Assembly (NCBI RefSeq): GCF_009857135.1 | Contig: NZ_CP047318.1 | Location: 2,418,001-2,482,000, forward strand | Source of the DNA: Streptomyces sp. HM190 | Lineage (GTDB): Bacteria > Actinomycetota > Actinomycetes > Streptomycetales > Streptomycetaceae | Direction: 5' to 3' | Length of the DNA: 64,000 nucleotides | Part shown: positions 53,427 to 62,397 of the stretch, piece by piece | Numbering within the stretch: the stretch's first letter is position 1 | Layout: the number at the start of each line of letters is the position of its first letter | Program-made: the position numbers and the translations under genes | Notes under the pieces: model-generated | Seen by the model: the letters and a program-made list of their open reading frames with translations, nothing else | Told to the model about the DNA's origin: nothing | Databases searched by the model: none

Positions 53427-54822
53427 GGGTGACCTCCGAGGACTCACCGGCCGGGCGTCCGGCCCGCCACGCCTGCCGCGCGTCGCCCGTCGGGGTGCCG
53501 TGCGGGGTGCGCAGGTAGACCAGCAGGGTGACGCCCACGCACACCGCGTAGAAGGCGAGGAAGAACCAGAAGGCCGGCTCGCCCGTGCCGCGGCTGCCGT
53601 AGGACGCCCGGAAGGCCAGGTTGACGACGACGCCGCCGAGCGCGCCGACGGCACCGGCGATGCCGATGACCGCGCCGGTCAGGCGGCGGGCCCGGGCGAA
53701 GGCCTCGGCCGCGTCGTGGCCGGCGGTGACGGCGGCCTCCGCCTGCCCGGCGAAGACGACCGGGATCAGCTTGTACGTGGAGCCGTTGCCCAGGCCGCTG
53801 AGCACGAACAGCACCGTGAAGGCGGCGACGAACAGCGCCAGCGAGTGGTGGGCCGAGGCCACCAGCAGCAGGAGCGTGCCGGCGCCCATGGCGAGGAAGT
53901 TCCAGAAGGTGACCCGGGCGCCTCCCCAGCGGTCGGCGAGCCGGCCGCCCAGCGGGCGGGACAGCGAGCCGAGCAGCGGCCCGAGGAAGGTGAACCCGAC
54001 GGCCTCCAGCGGTGTCGAGCCGAACTGGTTCTGCAGCACGAGCCCGAAGGCGAATCCGTACCCGATGAACGAGCCGAACGTGCCCAGGTACAGCAGCGAG
54101 ATCCACCAGGTGTGCGGGTTGCCCACCGCCTCGCGCAGCGCGCCCGTCGAGGCCGGGCCGGTGTCGACGTTGTCCATGCCGAGCGCCGCGAGCACGGCGG
54201 CCAGGGCGATCAGCGGCAGGTAGGCGGCGATCACGTAGGCGGGGTGGGTGTCGCCCGCGGTGGCGATGACCAGCAGGCCGACGAGCTGGATGACGGCGAC
54301 GCCCAGGTTGCCGCCGCCGGCGTTGAGACCGAGCGCCCAGCCCTGGTGACGCCGGGGGAAGAAGTGGGCGATGTTGGTGGTCGAGGAGGCGAAGTTGCCG
54401 CCGCCGACGCCCGCGGTCGCGGCGATGAGCAGGAACACCCACAGGGGTGTGCCGGGCCGCTGGACGAAGTACAGCGCCGGCACCGCGGGCACGAACAGCA
54501 GGACCGAGCTGAACACGGTCCAGTTCCGCCCGCCGAACCGGGTCACGGCGTAGCTGTAGGGCAGTCGCAGCAGTGCCCCCACCAGGGTGGGGGTGACCAC
54601 CAGCAGGAACTTCTCGCTCGGGGCGAAGCCCAGGCCGATGGCCGGGGACATGAACAGCACCAGGACCGACCACATGCTCCAGATCGAGAACCCGATGTGC
54701 TCGGAGAGGATGGACAGGACGAGGTTGCGTCGGGCGACGTGCTTGCCGGTGCGCTCCCAGAACTCCTCGTCCTCCGGATCCCAGTGCTCGATCCTGCGTC
54801 GGGAGGCGCGCAGTGCCGTCAT
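53419..54822 (-). CDS. narK: NarK-family nitrate/nitrite MFS transporter
   Basis: The 467-residue membrane protein has about 12 hydrophobic segments. Nitrate-signature loops are clear: GVGGGNFASSTTNIAHFFPR after TM4-5 and GLGNGSTYKLIPVVFAGQ later, with SRPLGGRLADRWGG. It would import nitrate or exchange nitrate and nitrite. ATG at 54822 follows GAGGAG; upstream in-frame sequence is Pro-rich and belongs to the hairpin region. It is the first gene of the four-gene nitrate operon. Confidence 0.93.
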   Translation of the reverse strand: MTALRASRRRIEHWDPEDEEFWERTGKHVARRNLVLSILSEHIGFSIWSMWSVLVLFMSPAIGLGFAPSEKFLLVVTPTLVGALLRLPYSYAVTRFGGRNWTVFSSVLLFVPAVPALYFVQRPGTPLWVFLLIAATAGVGGGNFASSTTNIAHFFPRRHQGWALGLNAGGGNLGVAVIQLVGLLVIATAGDTHPAYVIAAYLPLIALAAVLAALGMDNVDTGPASTGALREAVGNPHTWWISLLYLGTFGSFIGYGFAFGLVLQNQFGSTPLEAVGFTFLGPLLGSLSRPLGGRLADRWGGARVTFWNFLAMGAGTLLLLVASAHHSLALFVAAFTVLFVLSGLGNGSTYKLIPVVFAGQAEAAVTAGHDAAEAFARARRLTGAVIGIAGAVGALGGVVVNLAFRASYGSRGTGEPAFWFFLAFYAVCVGVTLLVYLRTPHGTPTGDARQAWRAGRPAGESSEVTRA

Positions 54823-54847
54823 CGGGGGCAACTCCTCGGCTGGGGGC

Positions 54848-54927
54848 GGCGGCCCGGCGCGTGGCGCCGGGCCGCCGTGCGGGGGGTGACGGGGGCGCGG
54901 GCCCACGGGGGGACGGGCCCGCGCCCC
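54848..54927. terminator. Two tandem GC hairpins
   Basis: Stem 1 pairs 54848-54860 with 54864-54876 (GGCGGCCCGGCGC), stem 2 pairs 54892-54904 with 54915-54927 (GGGGCGCGGGCCC). Each has 13 perfect pairs. They separate the ligase gene from narK, so the nitrate operon likely has its own promoter. Confidence 0.75.
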
Positions 54928-54955
54928 GAAGAGGCGACGGTGCGGGATCCGGTAC

Positions 54956-56524
54956 CTACACGTCCGTCCGCTCCGCCTTCAGCAGCCGGGCCAGCTCCAG
55001 CCGCTTGATCTTGGTGGTGGCGGTCTGCGGCAGGTCGTCGAGCTTCCACTGCACGGGCTCCGCCATCGCGGGCAGACCGACCACCGCGGACCTCCAGGCC
55101 GCCGGGTCGAGCGGCTTGTCGTCGCGGGTGCACACCACGGGCAGGGGCCTGCCGTCCTCGTCCGGGACGATGATGACCTCGACGAGATCCGGTATCCGGG
55201 CGAAGAGGGTGTCCTCGATCTCCAGGGTGCTGTCGATGCCCTTGATCTCGTCGACCTCCCGGTCGAGCAGGTGCAGGCAGCCCCACTTGGTGCGGTAGCC
55301 GAGGTCGCCCATGCGCCACCACTCGCCGTCGGCCTGCTTCTCCCAGCGCGCGTGCTCACCGAGGTAGGTGACGATCCGTCCGTCGGAACGCACCTCGATG
55401 TAGCCCGGGTTCGACTTGGTGGGCCGCTTGCCGTCCCGGCTGACCACCCGCACGCCCGTCATGCCGGGGAACGGGGAACCCACGCAGCGGCCGTCGGCGT
55501 CCGCGCCGCGCTTCTTGGTGTAGGTGCGCCCGGCGATCGGGCCGACCTCGCTCTGCCCGTACATCTGGACGAACTGCGGTGACTCGCGGCGGGACGCGGT
55601 CAGCATCAGGTGCACGGTGCGCGGGTGGATGGCGTCGAAGGTGCTGCTGAAGTACTTCACGTTCGCCAGCGGCCGGCGCGGGTCGTCGACCAGCACCTCC
55701 CAGCGCAGGAACGTGTTGGGGTGCGCCTCTATCAGGCCCGGAGGGGCCTGGCGGAACACCTCGGCCACGACCTCCGGGTCGTCGTCCCGGAGGATGATCA
55801 GCGGGTGTCCCTGGAGGATCGTGATGGGCATGGCGGTGAACATCCGCGAGTGCACGAAGGACACGTGGATGGCCACCGGTTCGCTGCGGCCCACCAGGGA
55901 GGCCACCGTGCCCTGGGGGCGGTAGCGGGCCTGGAAGGTGCGCCCGGTGTGCACCGCCAGCTTGGGCGTTCCGGTGGTGCCGGAGGTGTGGGTGACCAGC
56001 GTCGGGTGGTCCGGGGGCATGGTCACCGGCGCGACCCGGGTCGAGCCGGCCAGCGAGGCGAGCGTGACGGCCTCGTCGTGACTGCCGGAGGCCAGGAGCA
56101 CCTGCCGGGCCAGGCCGAAGATCTCGGCGGGCAGGTGGTGGTCCAGCTTGTCCTGGTCGGTCACCAGGTAGGGCCGGTCCACGCGGCGCACCAGCTCGCA
56201 CACGGTGGCGCCGTCGAGCTTCGGGGACAGCAGGACCGGGACGGCGCCGATCCTGGCCGTGGAGCAGGCCAGGAGCGTGATGTCGAACCCGTCGGTCTTG
56301 TGGACGACCACGCGCTCCCCGGGCCGGACGCCGGCCGCCCACAGCCGGGAGGCCAGGTCGTCGACGAGGTCGGCGACCTCCGTCAGCGTCATGCGGCGCC
56401 CGCGCTCCGGAGCGACGTCGAGATCATGGTCGAGAATCACGGGATTCGCCGGGTGCCGGGCCGCGGCCCGGTCGAAGAGCGTGCCCAGCCGAATTCCCTT
56501 GTTTCCGATGCGCTGGAGAAACAT
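54956..56524 (-). CDS. AMP-dependent acyl-CoA synthetase-like ligase
   Basis: The 522-residue ANL-superfamily enzyme shows HTSGTTGTPKLAVHT (P-loop), YGQSEVGPIAG, WWRMGDLGYR, LLDREVDEIKG and the C-terminal Lys in TATTKIKRLEL, so both half-reactions should be possible. It could activate an aromatic acid as a CoA ester or adenylate. A non-standard option is noteworthy: CreM-type homologues in diazo pathways use ATP to activate nitrite and diazotise an aromatic amine. The location directly upstream of a nitrite-producing operon makes that possible, but motifs alone cannot separate the two. It follows the SRPBCC gene after 88 bp on the same strand. Confidence 0.85.
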   Translation of the reverse strand: MFLQRIGNKGIRLGTLFDRAAARHPANPVILDHDLDVAPERGRRMTLTEVADLVDDLASRLWAAGVRPGERVVVHKTDGFDITLLACSTARIGAVPVLLSPKLDGATVCELVRRVDRPYLVTDQDKLDHHLPAEIFGLARQVLLASGSHDEAVTLASLAGSTRVAPVTMPPDHPTLVTHTSGTTGTPKLAVHTGRTFQARYRPQGTVASLVGRSEPVAIHVSFVHSRMFTAMPITILQGHPLIILRDDDPEVVAEVFRQAPPGLIEAHPNTFLRWEVLVDDPRRPLANVKYFSSTFDAIHPRTVHLMLTASRRESPQFVQMYGQSEVGPIAGRTYTKKRGADADGRCVGSPFPGMTGVRVVSRDGKRPTKSNPGYIEVRSDGRIVTYLGEHARWEKQADGEWWRMGDLGYRTKWGCLHLLDREVDEIKGIDSTLEIEDTLFARIPDLVEVIIVPDEDGRPLPVVCTRDDKPLDPAAWRSAVVGLPAMAEPVQWKLDDLPQTATTKIKRLELARLLKAERTDV

Positions 56525-56612
56525 CTGCCCACCCTCTCATCCGCCGTGACTGTTCCTCAGCCGTGCGGCGGGCCGTTTGAATTCAGGCTCCCGTACGGTT
56601 CACCGGGAATGG

Positions 56613-57155
56613 TCACCGCTTTTCGATGACGTCCTTGATGCGCTTCAGCGTGGCGTCGAGGTCCTGCTCGAGTTTGGCCGTCCAGTCGGCCACGAAGCGC
56701 TTGCGGTCGTCCTCGTCGAGGTCGGCGACGATCTTGTGGATGCCGGCGGTGGCGCGGCCCATGCGGAAGTGGTGGGTGAGCACGGAGCCGTCCTCGGCGG
56801 GCGCCATGTCGAAGCCCCAGATGCTCTCCTGGTCCTCGCGGGCGTGGGTGAGCATCATCCACTGGAAGGTGCGGCCGGGCTCGGCGGCGGTGATGCGGCA
56901 CTCGGTGTGCCAGACGCCGCGCACCAGGGGCGCCCAGGCGACGACGTCCTCGCTGCGGAGGTTCTCGCCGCGGAAGACGGCGCCGACGGTGGACGGTTCG
57001 CCGGAGACCCACGTGCCGCCCCGGCATTCGGGGCTCCATTCGGCGCTGCGCGGCAGATCGCTGACGACGGAGTAGACCTCGAGCGGGGTCGCGGAAATGT
57101 GAATTTCGGCCTTGAGCTCGAAGAGCGGCGAGGTGTCGATGATTGACTGAGTCAT
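56613..57155 (-). CDS. SRPBCC (START-like) protein
   Basis: The 180-residue protein has a helix-grip fold pattern: EIHISATPLEVYSVVSDLPR, WSPECRGGTWVSG, VWHTECRITAAEPGRTFQWM and a long C-terminal helix (LEQDLDATLKRIKDVIEK). Family members bind hydrophobic ligands as cyclases, aromatases or carriers; many are uncharacterised. The ribosome-binding site is weak. The 104-bp upstream gap holds a copy of the TGTCAGGTC motif seen before the neighbouring reductase operon, suggesting shared control. Its chemical role is unknown. Confidence 0.85.
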   Translation of the reverse strand: MTQSIIDTSPLFELKAEIHISATPLEVYSVVSDLPRSAEWSPECRGGTWVSGEPSTVGAVFRGENLRSEDVVAWAPLVRGVWHTECRITAAEPGRTFQWMMLTHAREDQESIWGFDMAPAEDGSVLTHHFRMGRATAGIHKIVADLDEDDRKRFVADWTAKLEQDLDATLKRIKDVIEKR

Positions 57156-57208
57156 GTGCAGAATTCTGTCGAGGCTGCCCGGCGCCGGTCAAAGAGCGGC
57201 TTTCTCAT

Positions 57209-57218
57209 TTGTCAGGTC
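57209..57218. promoter_or_regulatory. Isolated TTGTCAGGTC motif
   Basis: TTGTCAGGTC matches nine of ten positions of the third repeat at 58352-58361. It lies between the SRPBCC gene and the MDR gene on their common strand, roughly 60 bases before the SRPBCC start. Confidence 0.4.
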
Positions 57219-57259
57219 TGAATTCCCGCATTTCACCGGCGCCGTGCGCCCCGTTCCCC

Positions 57260-58246
57260 TCAGGTGCCGTCGGTGACACTCAGCACGAGTTTTCCGTGCA
57301 CCTTGCCCTCCTCCAGCCGGCGGTGGGCCTCGGCGGCGTCGCTCAGGTTCAGCCGCTCGACGGCCCGGGGCCTGAGGCTGCAGTCGGCGACCAGCCGGTT
57401 GATGGCGCTGGCGGCCTCGGCGAGTTCCCCGGAGGTGGCGTGCGAGATGGCGAAGCCGTGGATGGAACGGTCCCTCAGGTAGAGCGGCCCCACCGGCAGC
57501 ACGGGCCGGGAGCGCAGTCCGGCGAGCAGCACGATCCGCCCCCGCCCGGCGAGCAGGTCCACCGCGGTCTCCAGGTCGTTGGTGCCCGAGGCGTCGAGGT
57601 AGAGGTCGGCACCGGCCGGGGCGGCGGCGCGGATGCGGCCGGGCACGTCGGGGTCCCGGTAGTCGACGACGTGGTCGGCGCCGAGGCCGCGGCAGTACCC
57701 GGCGTCCCGCGCGGAGGCGACGGCCACGACCCGGGCGCCCGCGGCGGCGGCCATCACCACCAGGGCGCTCCCGACGTTCCCGCCCGCGCCGGCCACGACG
57801 ACGGTCTCACCGGAGCGGAGCCGCCCGTGGGTGAACAGGCCGAGGTAGGCGGTCGCGGCCGGATGGGCCAGCGCGACGGTCTCGTACGGGTCGGCGCCCT
57901 CCGGCAGGCGGTACAGCCGGTCGACGGGCACCACCACCCGCTCGGCGGCGGCCCCCTGACGGCCGTCGTGGCCGAGGCTGTTGCACCACACCCGGTCGCC
58001 GGGCCGGAACCGGTGGACTCCGGTGCCGACCGCGGCGACGGTGCCGGTGAGGTCCCGGCCTATGACGAAGGGGAAGGTGAGCGGGGTGCGCCAGGCACCC
58101 GAGCGCACGAAGGTGTCGACGTGGTTGACCGAGACGGCCGTGACGTCCACCAGGACGTCGGTCGGCCCCGGTTCCGGCGTGGGCTGATCACCGTAACGGA
58201 TGACGTCCGGAGATCCGAGCTGTTCAATGTAGGCAGCACGCATCAT
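57260..58246 (-). CDS. Quinone-oxidoreductase-like MDR reductase
   Basis: The 328-residue member of the zinc-independent quinone oxidoreductase branch has GRDLTGTVAAVGTGVHRFRP, cofactor site VVVAGAGGNVGSALVVMAAA and HPAATAYLGLF, with no structural zinc cysteines. It should use NADPH to reduce a quinone or enone. ATG at 58246 is chosen; TTG at 58264 is possible. Three phased direct repeats lie just upstream, between it and the LuxR gene stop, marking its promoter. The SRPBCC gene follows on the same strand. Confidence 0.88.
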   Translation of the reverse strand: MMRAAYIEQLGSPDVIRYGDQPTPEPGPTDVLVDVTAVSVNHVDTFVRSGAWRTPLTFPFVIGRDLTGTVAAVGTGVHRFRPGDRVWCNSLGHDGRQGAAAERVVVPVDRLYRLPEGADPYETVALAHPAATAYLGLFTHGRLRSGETVVVAGAGGNVGSALVVMAAAAGARVVAVASARDAGYCRGLGADHVVDYRDPDVPGRIRAAAPAGADLYLDASGTNDLETAVDLLAGRGRIVLLAGLRSRPVLPVGPLYLRDRSIHGFAISHATSGELAEAASAINRLVADCSLRPRAVERLNLSDAAEAHRRLEEGKVHGKLVLSVTDGT

Positions 58247-58310
58247 GGTCAGGGATTCTGGCAAAGAGGCCCCGGCCTCGTCCGCGAGCGGCCCGGACGC
58301 CGTCGCGGAT

Positions 58311-58361
58311 CTGTCAGATCGGAACCGTCTCTGTCAGATCCGCCTCGTTCTCTGTCAGGTC
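58311..58361. promoter_or_regulatory. Three phased direct repeats (regulator site)
   Basis: CTGTCAGATC occurs at 58311-58320 and 58331-58340 and CTGTCAGGTC at 58352-58361, with start-to-start spacing of 20 and 21 bp, about two helical turns. They stand 65-115 bp before the MDR start, in the gap after the LuxR gene. Phased direct repeats are typical of an activator or SARP/LAL-type binding array. The binding protein is not identified. Confidence 0.65.
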
Positions 58362-58369
58362 CACGCCGT

Positions 58370-61036
58370 TCAGACCAGGTTGAGACGTGCCAGTTCCCGC
58401 CGGGAGCCGACGCCCAGCTTGGGATAGGCCTTGTACAGATGGTGCTCGACGGTCCTGGGGCTGAGGAACAGCTGCGCGGCGATCTCCCGGCTGCTGTTGC
58501 CGTCGGCCGCCAGCCGGACCACCTGCAGCTCCTGCGGGGTCAGCCGGTCGAGGACGTTCTCCGCGGTGGCCTTGGCGCCCGTCGTCGCGTCACCCGCCGC
58601 ACGCAGCTCCGCACGCGCGCGCTCCCCCCAGGGCACGGCGCGCAGCCGCTCGAAGTCCCCCAGGGCGGACCGGAGCGTGTCACGGGCCTCGCTGCGGCGC
58701 CGGGCCCTGCGCAGCCACTCCCCGTACAGCAGCGCCGTACGGGCCCGTTCGAAGGGCCGCCGGCCCTGTCCGTGCAGCCGGACCGCCTCCCGGTAGTCCT
58801 CCTCGCGCCCGTCGACCAGCGCCCGGCACCGGTGGGCCACCGCCAGCGCCCACGGCTGCCGGCCGGCCCGCGCCCAGGCCTCGAAGGCGCGCATCGGCCG
58901 CTCCGCGCGCTCGGGCTGCCCGAGCCGTACCGCGGCCTCCACCTGATCGGCGACGGTGGCCATGGCCATCGCGGTGTGGCGCTGCGGCCCCGGGCCGACG
59001 GCGGTCTCCAGCCGGCCGAGGGCCGCCTCGTAGTCACCGCACGCCAGTTCCAGCAGGCTCAGGGCGCTCTCGCCGGCCACCCGGCCGACGTCGGGGACGT
59101 CCCGCATGAGGTCGCGGCAGCGCTGCTCGTCGCCCTCGATCGCGGCGATCCGGGCGGGAACGCCGTTGAGCCAGGCGACGCGCTCGCGCAGCCCGGTGTC
59201 GCGGGCGATCTCCACGGCCTCGGCCACCGACGCCTCGGCGTCCCGGTGGGCCCCGGCGAGCACCTGGCGTTCCGCCAGCAGGTGCAGGGCCTGGGGCAGG
59301 GCCCCGATGAGGCCCTGCGCGCGGCAGCGGGCCACCTCGGCCGCGGCCAGTTCCATGGCCGTGGCATCGTCGCCGAGCAGGATCGCGCTGTGCAGGGCGC
59401 GGGTGCGCGCCGCGTCCGAGCCGTCCTGGCCGGCGGCGACGGCGCGCGCCAGCAGGGGCAGCCCGCGGGCGTAGTCGTCGTCGACGAGGTGGGCCATGCC
59501 CTCCACCATCGGGTCGGCCTCCCCGAGGGACGCCAGCCGCTCGGCGGCCTCCCGCACGGAGTCCGCGTCGCCGGCGAACCAGCCGTACGTGGCGCCGGTG
59601 CGGAGCATGGCGGGGCCGAGGCCGGGGCCGGCCGTGTGGGTCCGCCGCAGCAGCAGGCGTGCGGCCTCCCGCTGGTCCCCCGACTCGAACATCACGGCGG
59701 CCCGCACGGGGGCGAGCCGGGCCAGGTCCTCCGGTTCGGGGGTCATGCGCTCGGCCTGATCGGCCAGGTCCCGGGCCTGGCCGGCGTGACCGGCGTTCAG
59801 GGCGCAGGTCGCGGCATCGGTGAGCCGGTGGACCTGGGCGCGGCGGTCTGGGGTGAGCCGGGCGGCCTGCTGGTGCAGGAGCGAGGCGGCGGCGTAGGCG
59901 CTGCGGTCGGCGGCCCGCTCGGCGGCGGCGACCAGTTCGGAGGCGACCTCGTCGTCGGGTGAGGTCGTGGCCAGCGGCAGGTGGCGGGCCCGGCAGTCGG
60001 GGTCCTCCGCGGCGTCGGCCAGCGCCTGGTGGACGGCGATCCGCCGGGCCAGTACGGCTCCCTGGTAGGCGGCGGTCCCGATCAGCGGGTGGCGGAACAC
60101 GACGGTGCTCTCGGTCACCTGGATCAGCCCCGCCCGCTCCGCGTCCTCCAGGTCCTCCAGACCCACGCCGAGCGTGCGGGCCGCCTTCATCTGCAGCGGC
60201 AGGTCACCCCGCCCCTCGGCCGCGGCGAACAACAGCGCCAGCCGCGTCTTCTCGGGGAGCGCGGCGATCTGGGTGCGGTACGACGACAGCACCCGGTCGG
60301 CGACGGTCACGGGCGTGAAGCTGCCGGGGTCGTCGCGGCGCGCGGCGCCGAACTCGATGAGCGCCAGCGGGTTCCCGGCGGACTCGGCGATGACCTGGTC
60401 CCGCAGGGCGGGGGGCAGCCCCAGGTCGGCGAGGAGGCTCACCGCGTCGCCGGTGTCCAGCCGGGAGGGGCGCACTTCGGTGAGCCCGGGGGCGGCGAAC
60501 CCCTCGTCCCGGGTGGCGAACACCATGGCCACCTGCTCGGCGGCGAGCCGGCGGGCGGCGAAGAGGAGCGCGTCGGAGGTGGCCTGATCCAGCCACTGGG
60601 CGTCGTCCACCAGGCACAGCAGCGGCCCTTGCTCGGCCAGGTCCGCCAGGAGCGTGAGCACGGCCAGGCCGGTCAGGAACCTGTCCTGCGTCCGGGTGTG
60701 GCCCGTCCCGAGGACCGCCCGCAGGGCGTCCGCCTGGGGTTCGGGTAACCCGTCCAGCCGGTCCTGCACCGGCCACAGCAGCTGCACCAGCCCGCCGAAG
60801 GCCAGGTCCGCCTCCGGCTCGACCCCGGTGACCCGCAGGACCCGCATGCCCGACGCCGACGCCGACTGCGCCGCCCGGTCGAGCAGGGCTGTCTTCCCGA
60901 TGCCCGCCTCACCGCGCAGGACCAGGGCACCGCTGCGTCCCTCACGGGCCCGGGCGGTCAGTTCTTCGAGCGCCGCAAGCTCGGTGGACCTGCCGTACAG
61001 CACGTAGGTGCCCCCACTCCCCGTGATGCGGCCCAC
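58370..61036 (-). CDS. LAL-family LuxR transcriptional activator
   Basis: The 888-residue regulator has an N-terminal ATPase domain with Walker A LRGEAGIGKTALLDRAAQ (about residues 40-57) and Walker B LLCLVDDAQWLD, and a long TPR-like helical middle. The C-terminal LuxR helix-turn-helix reads LTPQELQVVRLAADGNSSRE ... FLSPRTVEHHLYKAYPKLGV. Large ATP-binding LuxR regulators are usual pathway-specific activators in Streptomyces clusters. The start is GTG at 61036. It probably controls the flanking operons, perhaps through the CTGTCAG repeats at its own 3' end. Confidence 0.92.
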   Translation of the reverse strand: MGRITGSGGTYVLYGRSTELAALEELTARAREGRSGALVLRGEAGIGKTALLDRAAQSASASGMRVLRVTGVEPEADLAFGGLVQLLWPVQDRLDGLPEPQADALRAVLGTGHTRTQDRFLTGLAVLTLLADLAEQGPLLCLVDDAQWLDQATSDALLFAARRLAAEQVAMVFATRDEGFAAPGLTEVRPSRLDTGDAVSLLADLGLPPALRDQVIAESAGNPLALIEFGAARRDDPGSFTPVTVADRVLSSYRTQIAALPEKTRLALLFAAAEGRGDLPLQMKAARTLGVGLEDLEDAERAGLIQVTESTVVFRHPLIGTAAYQGAVLARRIAVHQALADAAEDPDCRARHLPLATTSPDDEVASELVAAAERAADRSAYAAASLLHQQAARLTPDRRAQVHRLTDAATCALNAGHAGQARDLADQAERMTPEPEDLARLAPVRAAVMFESGDQREAARLLLRRTHTAGPGLGPAMLRTGATYGWFAGDADSVREAAERLASLGEADPMVEGMAHLVDDDYARGLPLLARAVAAGQDGSDAARTRALHSAILLGDDATAMELAAAEVARCRAQGLIGALPQALHLLAERQVLAGAHRDAEASVAEAVEIARDTGLRERVAWLNGVPARIAAIEGDEQRCRDLMRDVPDVGRVAGESALSLLELACGDYEAALGRLETAVGPGPQRHTAMAMATVADQVEAAVRLGQPERAERPMRAFEAWARAGRQPWALAVAHRCRALVDGREEDYREAVRLHGQGRRPFERARTALLYGEWLRRARRRSEARDTLRSALGDFERLRAVPWGERARAELRAAGDATTGAKATAENVLDRLTPQELQVVRLAADGNSSREIAAQLFLSPRTVEHHLYKAYPKLGVGSRRELARLNLV

Positions 61037-61149
61037 CGGTAGGCAAGCCGTGCCGACGTACGTATCCGGTTTAAGAAATCTTACTGATTCGGCCTGACCT
61101 CCCCCCTTCCTACGGTGTGGAACAAGCCGGTTCCCCGATGGAGGAGATT
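61037..61149. promoter_or_regulatory. Divergent promoter region, LAL / ene-reductase
   Basis: This short gap carries TAAGAAATCTTA (61071-61082), an inverted repeat in an AT-rich patch that could be a -10 region or operator, and the GGAGGAG ribosome-binding site of the ene-reductase gene. Confidence 0.4.
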
Positions 61150-62223
61150 GTGAGCCACTTCTTCGAACCGCTGCCCCTGGGCAAGCTGACGCTGCCCAAC
61201 CGGCTCGTCATGGCGCCGATGACGCGCAGCCGGGCCAGGGACGGCGTACAGACCCCGCTGGCGGCCGACTACTACGGACAGCGCGCCGGAGCGGGCCTCA
61301 TCATCACCGAGGGCACGCAGCCCTGCGTGATCGGGCAGGGATACATCGACACACCGGGCGTGCACACGCCCGAGCAGGTGGAGGCATGGCGTCGGGTGAC
61401 CGACGCGGTGCACGAGCGGCAGGGCAGGATCTTCGTGCAGATCATGCACTCGGGCCGCATCGGACACCCGAGCCTCTACCCCGACGGCGCGCTGCCGCTG
61501 GCTCCCTCGGCGGTGGCCTCGGGCGGCCGGATGTACACGCCGGAGGGCATGCTGGACCACCCCACGCCCAAGGCCATGGACCTGGAGGACATCGCCCGTG
61601 CGGTGGAGGACCACATCTCCGCCGCCAAGTACGCGATGGACGCCGGGTTCGACGGTGTGGAACTGCACGGCGCCAACGGCTACCTGATCCACCAGTTCCT
61701 CGCCGACAACACCAACCTGCGCACCGACGCCTACGGCGGCAGCATCGACAACCGCATCCGCTTCGCCGTCGAGGTCGCCCAGGCGGTCAGCGACGCGATC
61801 GGCCCCGAGCGGGTCGGCATCCGCCTCTCCCCCGCCAACACGGCCAACGGCATCGAGGAGAGCGACTCCGCCGCGCTGTACGAGGCCCTGATCCGCGCCC
61901 TGGCGCCGCTCAACCTGGCCTACGTCCACCTGATGGAGTTCGGCGGCCGTGACATCACGAAGCTGATCCGGCGCGAGTGGCCGGGCGTCCTCATCCTCAA
62001 CCCGCACGCCACGGGCGAGGAGGCCGCGGTGACGCCCGAGGCCGCCGAGGCGGTCCTGGCGGAGGGCCTGTGCGACGCGGTGAGCATCGCCTCGCTGTGG
62101 CTCGCCAACCCCGACCTGCCGGCGCGGATCAAGGCCGGCGGCCCCTACAACACGCCGGACCCGGAGACCTTCTACGGAGGCGACCACCGGGGCTACACCG
62201 ACTACCCGACACTGGACGGCTGA
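61150..62223 (+). CDS. Old yellow enzyme (FMN ene-reductase)
   Basis: This 357-residue OYE/NemA-type TIM barrel contains NRLVMAPMTRSRA, FVQIMHSGRIGHPS, VELHGANGYLIHQFLADNTN, RTDAYGGSIDNR and RVGIRLSP. It should use NADPH and FMN to reduce activated C=C bonds, and OYEs also act on nitro or nitroso groups, which fits a nitrite-linked cluster. GTG at 61150, five bases after GGAGG, gives the usual (M)SHFFEP N-terminus; ATG at 61138 is the alternative. It diverges from the LAL regulator. Confidence 0.92.
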   Translation: MSHFFEPLPLGKLTLPNRLVMAPMTRSRARDGVQTPLAADYYGQRAGAGLIITEGTQPCVIGQGYIDTPGVHTPEQVEAWRRVTDAVHERQGRIFVQIMHSGRIGHPSLYPDGALPLAPSAVASGGRMYTPEGMLDHPTPKAMDLEDIARAVEDHISAAKYAMDAGFDGVELHGANGYLIHQFLADNTNLRTDAYGGSIDNRIRFAVEVAQAVSDAIGPERVGIRLSPANTANGIEESDSAALYEALIRALAPLNLAYVHLMEFGGRDITKLIRREWPGVLILNPHATGEEAAVTPEAAEAVLAEGLCDAVSIASLWLANPDLPARIKAGGPYNTPDPETFYGGDHRGYTDYPTLDG

Positions 62224-62397
62224 TCCCCCGGGCAGGCGGCAGCGGGGCTCCCGGTCGGCGCCCGGCCCGCCCCGCCCCGCTTCCCTCCTGCCCCCATCCC
62301 CGACTCCCTGGCCCGGCAGGCGCCTTCTCCCCCGAAGGGCTGCACGCCGGACCGGGCCAGGGTGGTCCAGCGACGACCGACCGCTCAGGGAGCACAG

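Noticed and set aside
53089..55008. 639-codon plus-strand frame over narK
   Set aside because: Highly biased Gly/Gln/Arg composition; narK on the other strand has clear membrane segments and signature motifs.
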